Shown here in pieces: positions 27,699-35,553 of a stretch of 64,000 nt of DNA. Numbering within the stretch: the stretch's first letter is position 1; every line of letters starts with the position of its first letter. The stretch spans positions 39,901-103,900 of the forward strand of contig DATLZE010000066.1 in NCBI GenBank assembly GCA_035574195.1, read 5' to 3'. The notes under the pieces are model-generated. The model saw nothing but the letters and a program-made list of their open reading frames with translations, did no database searches and was not told the origin of the DNA. The DNA is from SG8-41 sp035574195. GTDB lineage: Bacteria > Pseudomonadota > Gammaproteobacteria > Burkholderiales > SG8-41. The position numbers and the translations under genes were made by a program.

Positions 27699-29027
27699 CT
27701 ACTCCGCCGCGATCTCCCGCAGCACCGTGGCGAGCGTGCCGGTGAGCTCCTCGATCTCGGCCTCGCTGATGATGAGCGGCGGCGAGAGCGCAATGATATC
27801 TCCCACCACCCGCACGAGGATGCCCCGCTCGAAGGCGCGGGTGAGCGCCCGGTAACCGCGCGCGCCGGGCCGTCCGGGGGCCGGCGCGAGCTCGACGGCG
27901 GCCATCATTCCGAGGTTACGGATATCCGTGACATGCGGCGCCTCGCGCAGAGCGTGCACCGCCTCCTCGAATCGTTTCTCGAGCGAGCGGGCGCGCTCGA
28001 ACAGCCGTTCCTCCTCGTAGAGTTCGAGGGTGGCGAGCGCCGCGGCGCACGCGAGCGGATGCCCTGAATAGGTGTAGCCGTGGAAGAGCTCGATCGAATC
28101 CTGCGGTGCGGAGCCGACGATCGTCTCGTAGATCCGCCGGTGCACCGCGACCGCGCCCATCGGCACCGCGGCGTTGGTGATGCCCTTCGCCATCGTCACC
28201 ATGTCGGGGACGATGCCGAAGCGGCTGCAGGCGAAGGGTGCACCCAGCCGCCCGAATCCGGTGATGACCTCGTCGAAGATGAGAAGAATGCCGTGCCGAT
28301 CGCAGATCGCGCGCAGCCGCTCAAGATAGCCCTTGGGCGGCACCAGCACTCCCGTGGAGCCCGCGACCGGCTCCACGATCACCGCCGCGATGTTGGCGGC
28401 GTCGTGCAGCGCGATGATGCGCGTCTCCAGCTCGTCGGCGAGGTGCGCGCCCCATTCCGGTTGTCCGCGCGAGAACGAGTTGCGCTCGGGATCGTGCGTA
28501 TGGGACAGGTGATCCACGTACGGCAGCAGGTTGCCGAACGCCCGGCGATTCGGCTGCATGCCGCCGACCGAGGTTCCGCCGAAGCCCACGCCGTGGTAGC
28601 CGCGCTCGCGCCCGATCAGCCAGCGCCGGTGCCCCTCGCCGCGCGCGCGGTGGTAGGCGAGCGCGATCTTCAGCGCGGTATCCACCGACTCCGAGCCCGA
28701 GTTGGTGAAGAACACGTGATCGAGCTCGGCAGGCAGCAGCTGTTTGAGCCGCTCGGCGACCTTGAACGGGCCCGGGTGCCCCATCTGGAAGATCGGGCCG
28801 TAATCGAGCACCTGCGCAGCGGCGCGGATCGCTTCCGTGATCTTCGGGCGGCAGTGCCCTGCGTTCACGCACCACAGCCCCGCGGTGCCATCGAGGATCC
28901 TGCGCCCGTCTTCCGCGACGTAATGCATGTCGCGCGCGGAGACCAGGATGCGCGGCGCGGCCTTGAACTGGCGGTTGGCGGTGAACGGCATCCAGAACGG
29001 CTCGAGGGAATAATCGCGGGGAGGCAT
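27699..29027 (-). CDS. Omega-amino acid:pyruvate aminotransferase (class III)
   Basis: This PLP enzyme of 442 residues moves an amino group from an omega-amino acid or amine, such as beta-alanine, to pyruvate. The N terminus PFWMPFTANRQFKAAPRIL, the motif TAGLWCVNAGHCRPKITEAI and TNSGSESVDTALKIALAYHR are typical of beta-alanine:pyruvate transaminases. LIFDEVITGFGRLG gives the PLP-ring Asp, and MAKGITNAAVPMGAV the Schiff-base Lys. The ATG at 29027 matches family length. It is divergent from an ABC transporter, hinting at a shared amine or betaine substrate, but that is inference. Confidence 0.85.
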   Translation of the reverse strand: MPPRDYSLEPFWMPFTANRQFKAAPRILVSARDMHYVAEDGRRILDGTAGLWCVNAGHCRPKITEAIRAAAQVLDYGPIFQMGHPGPFKVAERLKQLLPAELDHVFFTNSGSESVDTALKIALAYHRARGEGHRRWLIGRERGYHGVGFGGTSVGGMQPNRRAFGNLLPYVDHLSHTHDPERNSFSRGQPEWGAHLADELETRIIALHDAANIAAVIVEPVAGSTGVLVPPKGYLERLRAICDRHGILLIFDEVITGFGRLGAPFACSRFGIVPDMVTMAKGITNAAVPMGAVAVHRRIYETIVGSAPQDSIELFHGYTYSGHPLACAAALATLELYEEERLFERARSLEKRFEEAVHALREAPHVTDIRNLGMMAAVELAPAPGRPGARGYRALTRAFERGILVRVVGDIIALSPPLIISEAEIEELTGTLATVLREIAAE

Positions 29028-29128
29028 GGCGGCGACCTGTGATCTGCGGCTATTTTGCCAGCGGCCGCGCGGATCGGCCATACTGCGTCCGGAACAGGCA
29101 AGGAGCCGCAAGACCTCGCAACCGGAGC

Positions 29129-29896
29129 ATGCCGCAGACGCCCATCCCCGCATCGAGCCCTCCGGTGGTGCTCGATAACGTCGCCAAGACCTACGACGGC
29201 CAGGTCGCGGTCCGCCCGACCACCCTGAGCGTGGAGGCGCACCGCATCTGCGTGCTGATCGGGCCGAGCGGCTGCGGCAAGTCCACGTTGCTGCGCATGA
29301 TCCTGGGGCTGGTGCGCCCGGACCAGGGGCGGGTGTTGATCGCGGGCGAGGAGCTCGATGCGGAAAACGCGGTGCGGCTGCGCCGCGCGATCGGCTACGT
29401 AGTCCAAGACGGGGGTCTTTTTCCGCATCTCACCGCCGGCGACAACGTCACGCTGCTCGCGCGCTACCTCGGGCGCGATCCGGCGTGGATCGCCGCGCGG
29501 CTCTCCGAGCTCGCCGCGCTGGTACGCCTTCCGGCCGCGGCACTCGCGCGCTATCCGCTGCAACTCTCGGGGGGGCAGCGCCAGCGCGTGGGCATCATGC
29601 GCGCGCTCATGCTCGATCCGCCCCTGCTGCTGCTCGACGAGCCGCTCGGAGCGCTCGATCCGGTGACGCGTTTCGAGCTGCAGGAGGAGCTCAAGCAGCT
29701 CTTTCTCGAGCTGCGCAAGACGGTGGTGCTGGTCACGCACGACATGAACGAGGCAGCGCACTTCGGCGATCACATCGTTCTGCTGCGCGCAGGCGCCATC
29801 GTGCAGCAGGGGTCGCTGGAGGAGCTGCTCGCGCGGCCGGCCGAGCCCTACGTGCGCGATTTCATCCGCGCGCAGCGCTCGACTCTGCCGCAGTAG
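29129..29896 (+). CDS. ABC transporter ATPase, osmoprotectant/quaternary-amine type
   Basis: The 255-residue ATPase energises the permease encoded next. It has Walker A LIGPSGCGKSTLL, the Q-loop region VVQDGGLFPHLTAGDN, the signature LSGGQRQRVGIMRAL, Walker B LLLLDEPLGALDP and the switch His in VLVTHDMNEA. It resembles OpuA/OpuC-type ATPases but lacks a C-terminal CBS pair. The chosen ATG has a poorly spaced GGAG; AAGGAG lies 24 bases upstream. The next gene starts 16 bases after its end. Confidence 0.88.
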   Translation: MPQTPIPASSPPVVLDNVAKTYDGQVAVRPTTLSVEAHRICVLIGPSGCGKSTLLRMILGLVRPDQGRVLIAGEELDAENAVRLRRAIGYVVQDGGLFPHLTAGDNVTLLARYLGRDPAWIAARLSELAALVRLPAAALARYPLQLSGGQRQRVGIMRALMLDPPLLLLDEPLGALDPVTRFELQEELKQLFLELRKTVVLVTHDMNEAAHFGDHIVLLRAGAIVQQGSLEELLARPAEPYVRDFIRAQRSTLPQ

Positions 29897-29912
29897 CGGC
29901 GACGGGGACGAG

Positions 29913-31463
29913 ATGAACGCGCGATTTCCCTGGGTGCTCGGCGCGCTGCTCACCGGACTGTTCGCGCCGCCCGCTCCGGCGCAGGACACGATTCGAATCG
30001 GCTCCAAGCGCTTCACGGAGTCCTACATCCTGGGCGAGATCGTCACCCGCACGGTGGAGCGGGCGGGGGAGGCGCGCGCGTCGCACCAGCGCGGGCTCGG
30101 CAATACCGCGATCCTCTTCGCCGCCCTCAAAAGCGGCGCCGTGCACATGTATCCGGAATACACCGGAACCATCGCATTCGAGTTGCTGGGGCTGAAGCGC
30201 GCGCCGGAGGACATCGAGGCGCTCAACCGCGAGCTCTCGCCCCACGGCCTGGCCGTCGGCGTGCCGCTCGGTTTCAACAACACTTATGCGCTCGCCATGG
30301 CCGAGACGCGCGCGGCGGCGCTCGGCATACGCCGCATCTCGGATCTCGCGCAGCACGCCGGCCTGCGGTTCGGGCTGTCCCAGGAATTCATCAACCGCAA
30401 GGACGGCTGGCAGGCGCTGCGAGCCGCCTACGGATTCGCGGATACGCAGGTGCAAGGACTCGACCACGGGCTCGCCTACGAGGCGCTCGCAGCCGGCCGG
30501 GTGGACGTCATCGACGCCTACACTACCGACGCCAAGATCGCCCGCTACCGGCTGCGCGTGCTGGAGGACGATCGCCGCTTTTTTCCCGCGTACGAGGCCG
30601 TGCTCCTCTACCGGGCCGATCTGCCGCAGCGCTATCCGCGGACCTGGCGCGCGCTGCAGTCGCTCGAACGGCGCATCACCGCCAGCCAGATGATCTCGAT
30701 GAACGCCGCGGCCGAGCTCGGTGCGGTGCCCTTTTCGAGGATCGCCGATGATTTTCTCTCGGGACGGATCGCCGCGGCGGGCCCCGGGGAATCCGGCAGG
30801 CGCTCCTTCCTCGAAACCCTGTTCGCCGGGGACTTCTGGCGGCTGACGGGCGAACACCTTCTGCTGGTGTTCAGCTCGCTCGCGTTGAGCGTCGTCGTCG
30901 GCGTCCCGCTCGGCATCCTCGCCGCGCGCGCGCCGCGCGCGCGGCACTTCATCCTGGGCGCGGCAGGCGTCCTGCAGACCATCCCATCGCTCGCGTTGCT
31001 CGCGTTCCTCATCGCGGCGCTCGGCCGCATCGGAACGGCACCTGCCGTGATTGCGCTTTTCCTCTACGCGCTGCTGCCGATCGTGCGCAACACCTGCAGC
31101 GGGCTCGCCGACATCCCAGCACCGCTGCGCGAGTCCGCCGAGGCGCTGGGTCTGCCCGCTGGCGCGCGCCTGCGCCTGATCGAACTGCCGCTCGCCGCGC
31201 GCTCGATCCTCTCCGGGATCAAAACCTCCGGCGTGATCAACGTCGGCACCGCCACCATCGCCGCCTTCGTCGGCGCCGGTGGCTACGGCGAGCGCATCGT
31301 CGCCGGGCTGGCGGTGAACGACCATGCGCTGCTGCTCGCCGGGGCGCTGCCCGCGGCGGCGATGGCGCTCGCGATCGAAGGAGCCTTCGGCGCCCTCGAC
31401 CGCGTCCTGATCTCCCCGGGCCTGCGCGAGCCCGGGGTGACATCCCGAGAGGAGGGGGCATAA
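29913..31463 (+). CDS. Fused substrate-binding protein and permease, OpuBC-OpuBB type
   Basis: The 516-residue protein begins with a signal-like segment (VLGALLTGLFAPPAPAQD). An OpuAC/OpuBC-like binding domain follows to about residue 290 (IRIGSKRFTESYILGEIV, YPEYTGTIAFELLG, VDVIDAYTTDAKI). After it come about five or six membrane helices of a BPD permease with GVLQTIPSLALLAFLIAALG and the EAA-like loop ESAEALGLPAGARLRLIELP. It should import glycine betaine, choline or a similar compound. The binding domain precedes the membrane domain, the reverse of some known fusions. Confidence 0.85.
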   Translation: MNARFPWVLGALLTGLFAPPAPAQDTIRIGSKRFTESYILGEIVTRTVERAGEARASHQRGLGNTAILFAALKSGAVHMYPEYTGTIAFELLGLKRAPEDIEALNRELSPHGLAVGVPLGFNNTYALAMAETRAAALGIRRISDLAQHAGLRFGLSQEFINRKDGWQALRAAYGFADTQVQGLDHGLAYEALAAGRVDVIDAYTTDAKIARYRLRVLEDDRRFFPAYEAVLLYRADLPQRYPRTWRALQSLERRITASQMISMNAAAELGAVPFSRIADDFLSGRIAAAGPGESGRRSFLETLFAGDFWRLTGEHLLLVFSSLALSVVVGVPLGILAARAPRARHFILGAAGVLQTIPSLALLAFLIAALGRIGTAPAVIALFLYALLPIVRNTCSGLADIPAPLRESAEALGLPAGARLRLIELPLAARSILSGIKTSGVINVGTATIAAFVGAGGYGERIVAGLAVNDHALLLAGALPAAAMALAIEGAFGALDRVLISPGLREPGVTSREEGA

Positions 31464-31853
31464 CATATCCGCCGCTGCTGACACGGCCATCGCGACGGGG
31501 CGGGCGCCGGTTTCGGGGTTGCGCGAGCGCGTGCGTGGTCGGGGGCGCTCCAGGCCGCGGGCGAGGACTCGCGCCGATCCTGGCCCGCGGGGATGCGCTG
31601 GTGGCCGCGGCCGACTCCCTCCCCACAGTGCCCGTGGCGGGACCCCGCCGAGCGGAGCGGACCGTGCGGCGCGGTTCGGAAGAGGGGGAATAACCTTACC
31701 CCGGAGTGAACCATTTTTCCCCCGCCCTGTCAGTGCAGTAACGACCGAGCTTCGCGTATCGGGGCGCCGGGCGGGCGTAATATACTGTGCGCTTTGTCCG
31801 GACGGCCAAGCCGCTCGACTTGGATAACAATTACAAAGTCAGGGACGGGCTCG
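31464..31853 (+). other. 390-base spacer upstream of rpoE
   Basis: No convincing gene is seen. A plus-strand stretch reading GLAPILARGDALVAAADS before a stop near 31693 looks protein-like but has no start or family. The right third becomes less GC-rich and holds the likely rpoE promoters (a sigma-E-like site at 31708 and TATACT at 31781). Confidence 0.5.
31708..31734 (+). promoter_or_regulatory. Candidate sigma-E autoregulatory promoter of rpoE
   Basis: GAACCA at 31708-31713 followed after 16 bases by TCAGT resembles the ECF sigma-E pattern GAACTT-N16-TCTGA. rpoE operons are usually self-activated, which supports the reading. The match is partial and lies 120 bases before the start codon. 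A vegetative-like TATACT at 31781-31786 is closer. Confidence 0.35.
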
Positions 31854-32453
31854 ATGAGCGATCGCGAAGTCGATCAGCAGTTGGTCGAGCGCGCGCAGCG
31901 CGGCGACAAACAGGCGTTCGAGCTGCTGGTCGGCAAGTACCAGCGCAAGCTCGCCCGTCTGCTGTCGCGCTTCATCCGGGACGCGACCGAGGTCGAGGAC
32001 GTGACGCAGGAGGCCTTCATCAAGGCCTACCGCGCGCTGCCCACGTTCCGCGGCGACAGCGCGTTTTACACGTGGCTGTACCGGATCGGCATCAACACCG
32101 CCAAGAATTACTTGGTGGCGATGGGGCGGCGCGCGCCGACCACGACCGATATTGACAGTGAAGAGGCGGAGAGCTTCGAGAATGGCGAGCAGTTGCGCGA
32201 CCTCAACACGCCGGAGAGCGAGCTGGCGAGCCGGCAGATCGCGGAGACCGTGAACCAAACTCTCGAAGAGCTGCCAGAGGAGCTGAGGACTGCGATCACA
32301 TTGCGCGAGATCGAGGGGCTGAGCTACGAGGAAATCGCCAACATCATGAATTGCCCGATCGGCACCGTCCGGTCGCGCATATTCAGGGCGCGCGAAGCGA
32401 TCGCTGCGAAGCTGCGGCCTCTGCTCGGGACCCGCAAGGACAGGAGATGGTGA
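31854..32453 (+). CDS. rpoE: RNA polymerase sigma-E factor
   Basis: RpoE directs the envelope-stress regulon. The 199-residue ECF sigma factor starts with DQQLVERAQRGDKQAFELLV. It has region 2 (VTQEAFIKAYRALPTFRGDS, FYTWLYRIGINTAKNYLV) and region 4 (LPEELRTAITLREIEGLSYE, IANIMNCPIGTVRSRIFRAR). Length and sequence match the RpoE/AlgU branch. It is followed at once by rseA, rseB and degP; RseP, its proteolytic activator, is at 2598-3965. Confidence 0.96.
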   Translation: MSDREVDQQLVERAQRGDKQAFELLVGKYQRKLARLLSRFIRDATEVEDVTQEAFIKAYRALPTFRGDSAFYTWLYRIGINTAKNYLVAMGRRAPTTTDIDSEEAESFENGEQLRDLNTPESELASRQIAETVNQTLEELPEELRTAITLREIEGLSYEEIANIMNCPIGTVRSRIFRAREAIAAKLRPLLGTRKDRRW

Positions 32454-32454
32454 G

Positions 32455-33015
32455 ATGGACAGGATTTCGGCGCTGATGGACGGCGAGCTGGACGAACATC
32501 AGGCGCGGCGAGAGATCGCCCGTCTGGGACAGGACGAGGAACTCGTCCGGTGCTGGCACATCTTTCATCTGATCGGCGACGCGATGCGCGGGGAGCCAGT
32601 GCTGCTGTCGCAGCACTTCTCTCAGCGGCTGTCCGCACGGCTCGCTGCGGAGCCGACGGTGCTCGCGCCGCGCCGCCGACCGAGCGCGCGCCTTCTCGCC
32701 TATGCGCTATCGGCCGCCGCCTCGCTCTCGGCGGTAGCGCTGGTGGGCTGGGTCGCTCTCTCCGGCGTCGGGCCCGCTCCCCGCACCGAAGTGGCCAAAG
32801 CTTCCGCCCCCGCTCCCACTCCCACCCCTGTTGCAGCGCCCCAGATTCCTGCTCCGCCCGACACCCACCCGATCCAGCCATCCGGTCTTTCCAGCGAAGG
32901 GAAGATGAACGAATACCTGATCGCTCACCAGGAATTCTCGCCCAGCACCGCGATCCAGGGGCTCGCCCCCTATATCCGCAGCGTGTCGAGCGCGCAGCCG
33001 GCGAGGGGGCGTTAG
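32455..33015 (+). CDS. rseA: Anti-sigma-E factor RseA
   Basis: RseA is a bitopic inner-membrane protein whose cytosolic part holds RpoE and whose periplasmic part binds RseB. The 186 residues have the RseA_N block ISALMDGELDEHQARREIAR and WHIFHLIGDAMRGE. One membrane helix follows near residues 80-105 (YALSAAASLSAVALVGWVAL), then a Pro/Ala-rich periplasmic tail. It starts 1 base after rpoE. DegS/RseP cleavage sites cannot be seen directly. Confidence 0.88.
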   Translation: MDRISALMDGELDEHQARREIARLGQDEELVRCWHIFHLIGDAMRGEPVLLSQHFSQRLSARLAAEPTVLAPRRRPSARLLAYALSAAASLSAVALVGWVALSGVGPAPRTEVAKASAPAPTPTPVAAPQIPAPPDTHPIQPSGLSSEGKMNEYLIAHQEFSPSTAIQGLAPYIRSVSSAQPARGR

Positions 33016-33016
33016 C

Positions 33017-33991
33017 GTGAGGGCGTTCTGGCCCCTCCTCCTGCTAGGGGCGGCGGCGCCCGCTCTCGCCGTCGAGCCGGCGCGGCCCGAAGACGGGCTC
33101 GCCTGGCTCAAGAAGATGGCCTCCGCGTCGCGCCGGCTCAACTATTCCGGCGTCTTCGTCTACCAGCATGCCAACCGCACCGAAACTTCCCGCATCGTCC
33201 ACTACGTGAACCCGGCAGGCGGCGAGTTCGAAAGGCTGGAAACGCTGGACGGCCCGGCGCGCGAGGTGATCCGCACCAACGACCAGGTCACTTGCTACCT
33301 GCCCGATGCGAAGACGGTGATCATCGAGAAGCGCAATCCGCGCCGCTTCCCCGCGCTGCTGCCCGAGCAGTTGAATGACGTGTCCGAGAATTATTCCATC
33401 CGCCTGGGCTCGCTCGATCGCGTCGCGGGCCACGAGTGCCAGGTGATCGCGCTCGAGCCCAGGGACCGGATGCGCTACGGCCACCAATTCTGCGCCGAGG
33501 TGATCTCGGGCTTGCCGCTTCGGGCGCGCACCCTCGACGAGAGGCGGATGCCGCTCGAATCCTTCGCCTTCACCGAGGTGAGGATCGGCGGCAGTTTCAA
33601 CCGCGACAAGGTCAAATCGCGCTACGCATCGCGCAGCCAGAGCTGGAAGATAGACCGCTCGGAGCCCGCGGCGTTCGAGGCGCAGCCCGACACCGCCTGG
33701 GTGTTGATGCAGCAGCCGCCGGGCTTCAAAAAGCTCATGGAGCTCAAGCGCACCATGACCGGGCGCGCCGCCGTCGTGAAGCAGATCATCTATTCCGACG
33801 GACTCGCCGCGGTCTCGGTGTTCATCGAGCCGCTGCCCGGCGCGCGCCCGGTCCTGGGGCTATCGCACCAGGGCGCGGTCAATATCTACGCCCGGCCGGT
33901 CGCGGATTACATGGTGACGGTGCTCGGAGAGGCGCCTGCCGCGACCGTGAAACAGATCGCTGACTCCCTGGAATTCAGAGGCACACGGTAG
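33017..33991 (+). CDS. rseB: Periplasmic sigma-E regulator RseB/MucB
   Basis: RseB binds the periplasmic face of RseA, shields it from cleavage and senses lipopolysaccharide. The 324 residues have a signal peptide (LLLLGAAAPALAVE). The MucB/RseB fold has LAWLKKMASASRRLNYSGVF, YQHANRTETSRIVHY and the C-terminal SVFIEPL with YMVTVLGEAPAATVKQIADS. The start is GTG one base after rseA. No rseC/mucC follows; degP is next. Confidence 0.93.
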   Translation: MRAFWPLLLLGAAAPALAVEPARPEDGLAWLKKMASASRRLNYSGVFVYQHANRTETSRIVHYVNPAGGEFERLETLDGPAREVIRTNDQVTCYLPDAKTVIIEKRNPRRFPALLPEQLNDVSENYSIRLGSLDRVAGHECQVIALEPRDRMRYGHQFCAEVISGLPLRARTLDERRMPLESFAFTEVRIGGSFNRDKVKSRYASRSQSWKIDRSEPAAFEAQPDTAWVLMQQPPGFKKLMELKRTMTGRAAVVKQIIYSDGLAAVSVFIEPLPGARPVLGLSHQGAVNIYARPVADYMVTVLGEAPAATVKQIADSLEFRGTR

Positions 33992-34058
33992 CGCTCGCAC
34001 CGCTTGCCGCGCATTTTCCGCACTCGAACGACATCCCCGCTGCACACGAGGTTTCTAC

Positions 34059-35441
34059 ATGCTGAAGCGACTGGCTTTCGCGCTGTTCCTGTTGCCGCCG
34101 CTCGCGGCGCCGGCCCAGCTTCCGGACTTCACCGAGCTGGTGGAGAAACAAGGGCCGGCTGTCGTCAACATCAGCACCACGCAGTCGGTGCGCAACCCCC
34201 TCTTTCCGCAAATCCCCAACTTGCAGGAGGACGATCCCTTCTACGAGTTCTTCCGGCGCTTCATGCCCAATCCGGGGCCGCGCGAGTTCCAGTCGCACTC
34301 CCTGGGCTCGGGCTTCATCATCAGCGCGGACGGCTATATCCTCACCAACGCCCACGTGGTGGACGCTGCCGACGAGATCACGGTCAAATTGAACGACAAG
34401 CGCGAGTTCAAGGCCAAGGTGATCGGCGCCGACCGCCGCACCGACATCGCGCTGCTCAAGATCGACGCGACCGGCCTCCCCGCGGTGAGATTCGGCGATC
34501 CCAACAAGCTCAAAGTCGGAGAGTGGGTTGTCGCGATCGGCTCGCCGTTCGGCTTCGAGAACACCGTAACCGCCGGCATCGTCAGCGCCAAGGGCCGCTC
34601 GCTGCCGCAGGAGAACTACGTCCCCTTCATCCAGACCGACGTCGCCGTCAACCCTGGCAATTCCGGCGGGCCGCTGTTCAACTTGAAAGGCGAGGTGGTC
34701 GGCATCAATTCGCAGATCTACAGCCGCACCGGCGGCTTCATGGGGCTTTCGTTTGCGATTCCGATTGATGTCGCGAACGACATCGCGCAGCAGCTGCGCA
34801 CTACCGGCAAGGTCACGCGCGGGCGCATCGGCGTGGTGATCCAGCCGGTCACCAAGGAGCTCGCCGACGGCTTCGGGCTGGCGCGCCCGCAGGGCGCCCT
34901 CGTCAACTCGGTGGAGAAGGGCGGACCGGCGGACAAGGCGGGCATCGAGCCGGGCGACGTCATCCTGCGCTTCGACGGCAAACCGGTGAATTCCTCCGAA
35001 GACTTGCCCCGCATCGTCGCGGCCACCAAGCCCGGCAGCCGTGTCGCGATCCAACTCTGGCGCAACAAGGCTGCGCGCGAGGTGCAGGTGACGGTCGCCG
35101 AGATGCCCGACGACCGGGCGGCGCGCCAGGCGCGCCGCGGCGGCAAGCCGCCCGCCGCGGCCGCGAGCCAGTACGGGCTGACGCTCTCCGACCTCAGCGA
35201 GGCGCAGAAAAACGAGCTCAAGATCCAGGGCGGGGTGCTGGTCGAGAACGCCCAGGGAGCCGCGGCGCGCGCCGGGGTGCGGCGCGGCGACGTGATCCTG
35301 GCGATCAACAACCAGGACGTGAAGTCGGTCGAGCAGTTCAACCAGATGATGGCGCAGTTCGAAAAGGGGCGGATCGTGGCGCTGCTGATCCGGCGCGGAT
35401 CGAACTCGCTCTACGTGCCGTTCCGCGTCGAGGCCGGCTGA
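34059..35441 (+). CDS. degP: Periplasmic serine protease DegP/MucD
   Basis: This HtrA-family protease and chaperone degrades misfolded envelope proteins. The 460-residue protein has a signal peptide (LAFALFLLPPLAAPAQ) and a trypsin-like domain with His99 (LTNAHVVD), Asp129 (RRTDIALLK) and Ser202 (NPGNSGGPLFN). Two PDZ domains span about residues 255-345 and 370-455. It closes the rpoE operon, as mucD does in relatives; a 67-base gap separates it from rseB. Confidence 0.95.
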   Translation: MLKRLAFALFLLPPLAAPAQLPDFTELVEKQGPAVVNISTTQSVRNPLFPQIPNLQEDDPFYEFFRRFMPNPGPREFQSHSLGSGFIISADGYILTNAHVVDAADEITVKLNDKREFKAKVIGADRRTDIALLKIDATGLPAVRFGDPNKLKVGEWVVAIGSPFGFENTVTAGIVSAKGRSLPQENYVPFIQTDVAVNPGNSGGPLFNLKGEVVGINSQIYSRTGGFMGLSFAIPIDVANDIAQQLRTTGKVTRGRIGVVIQPVTKELADGFGLARPQGALVNSVEKGGPADKAGIEPGDVILRFDGKPVNSSEDLPRIVAATKPGSRVAIQLWRNKAAREVQVTVAEMPDDRAARQARRGGKPPAAAASQYGLTLSDLSEAQKNELKIQGGVLVENAQGAAARAGVRRGDVILAINNQDVKSVEQFNQMMAQFEKGRIVALLIRRGSNSLYVPFRVEAG

Positions 35442-35486
35442 CGCGGGCCGCGCCCGCGCGCTCTACAGCCGCGCGCGGGATTCCGC

Positions 35487-35492
35487 TAGAAT
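35487..35492 (+). promoter_or_regulatory. Candidate -10 box of lepA
   Basis: TAGAAT followed by ACGCGG lies in the degP-lepA spacer, 62 bases before the lepA ATG. The same TA-x-AAT plus ACGC pattern occurs at the uvrC and ppsA promoters. No strong -35 is seen. Confidence 0.4.
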
Positions 35493-35553
35493 ACGCGGCT
35501 TTGAAGAAGGGAAGGGCGCGCGGCCCCTGCGAAGGTGGCGGCGCCCTTTTCCG

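Noticed and set aside
31464..31740. Possible small gene upstream of rpoE
   Set aside because: A protein-like stretch ends near 31693 but has no start codon with a ribosome site and no recognisable family.
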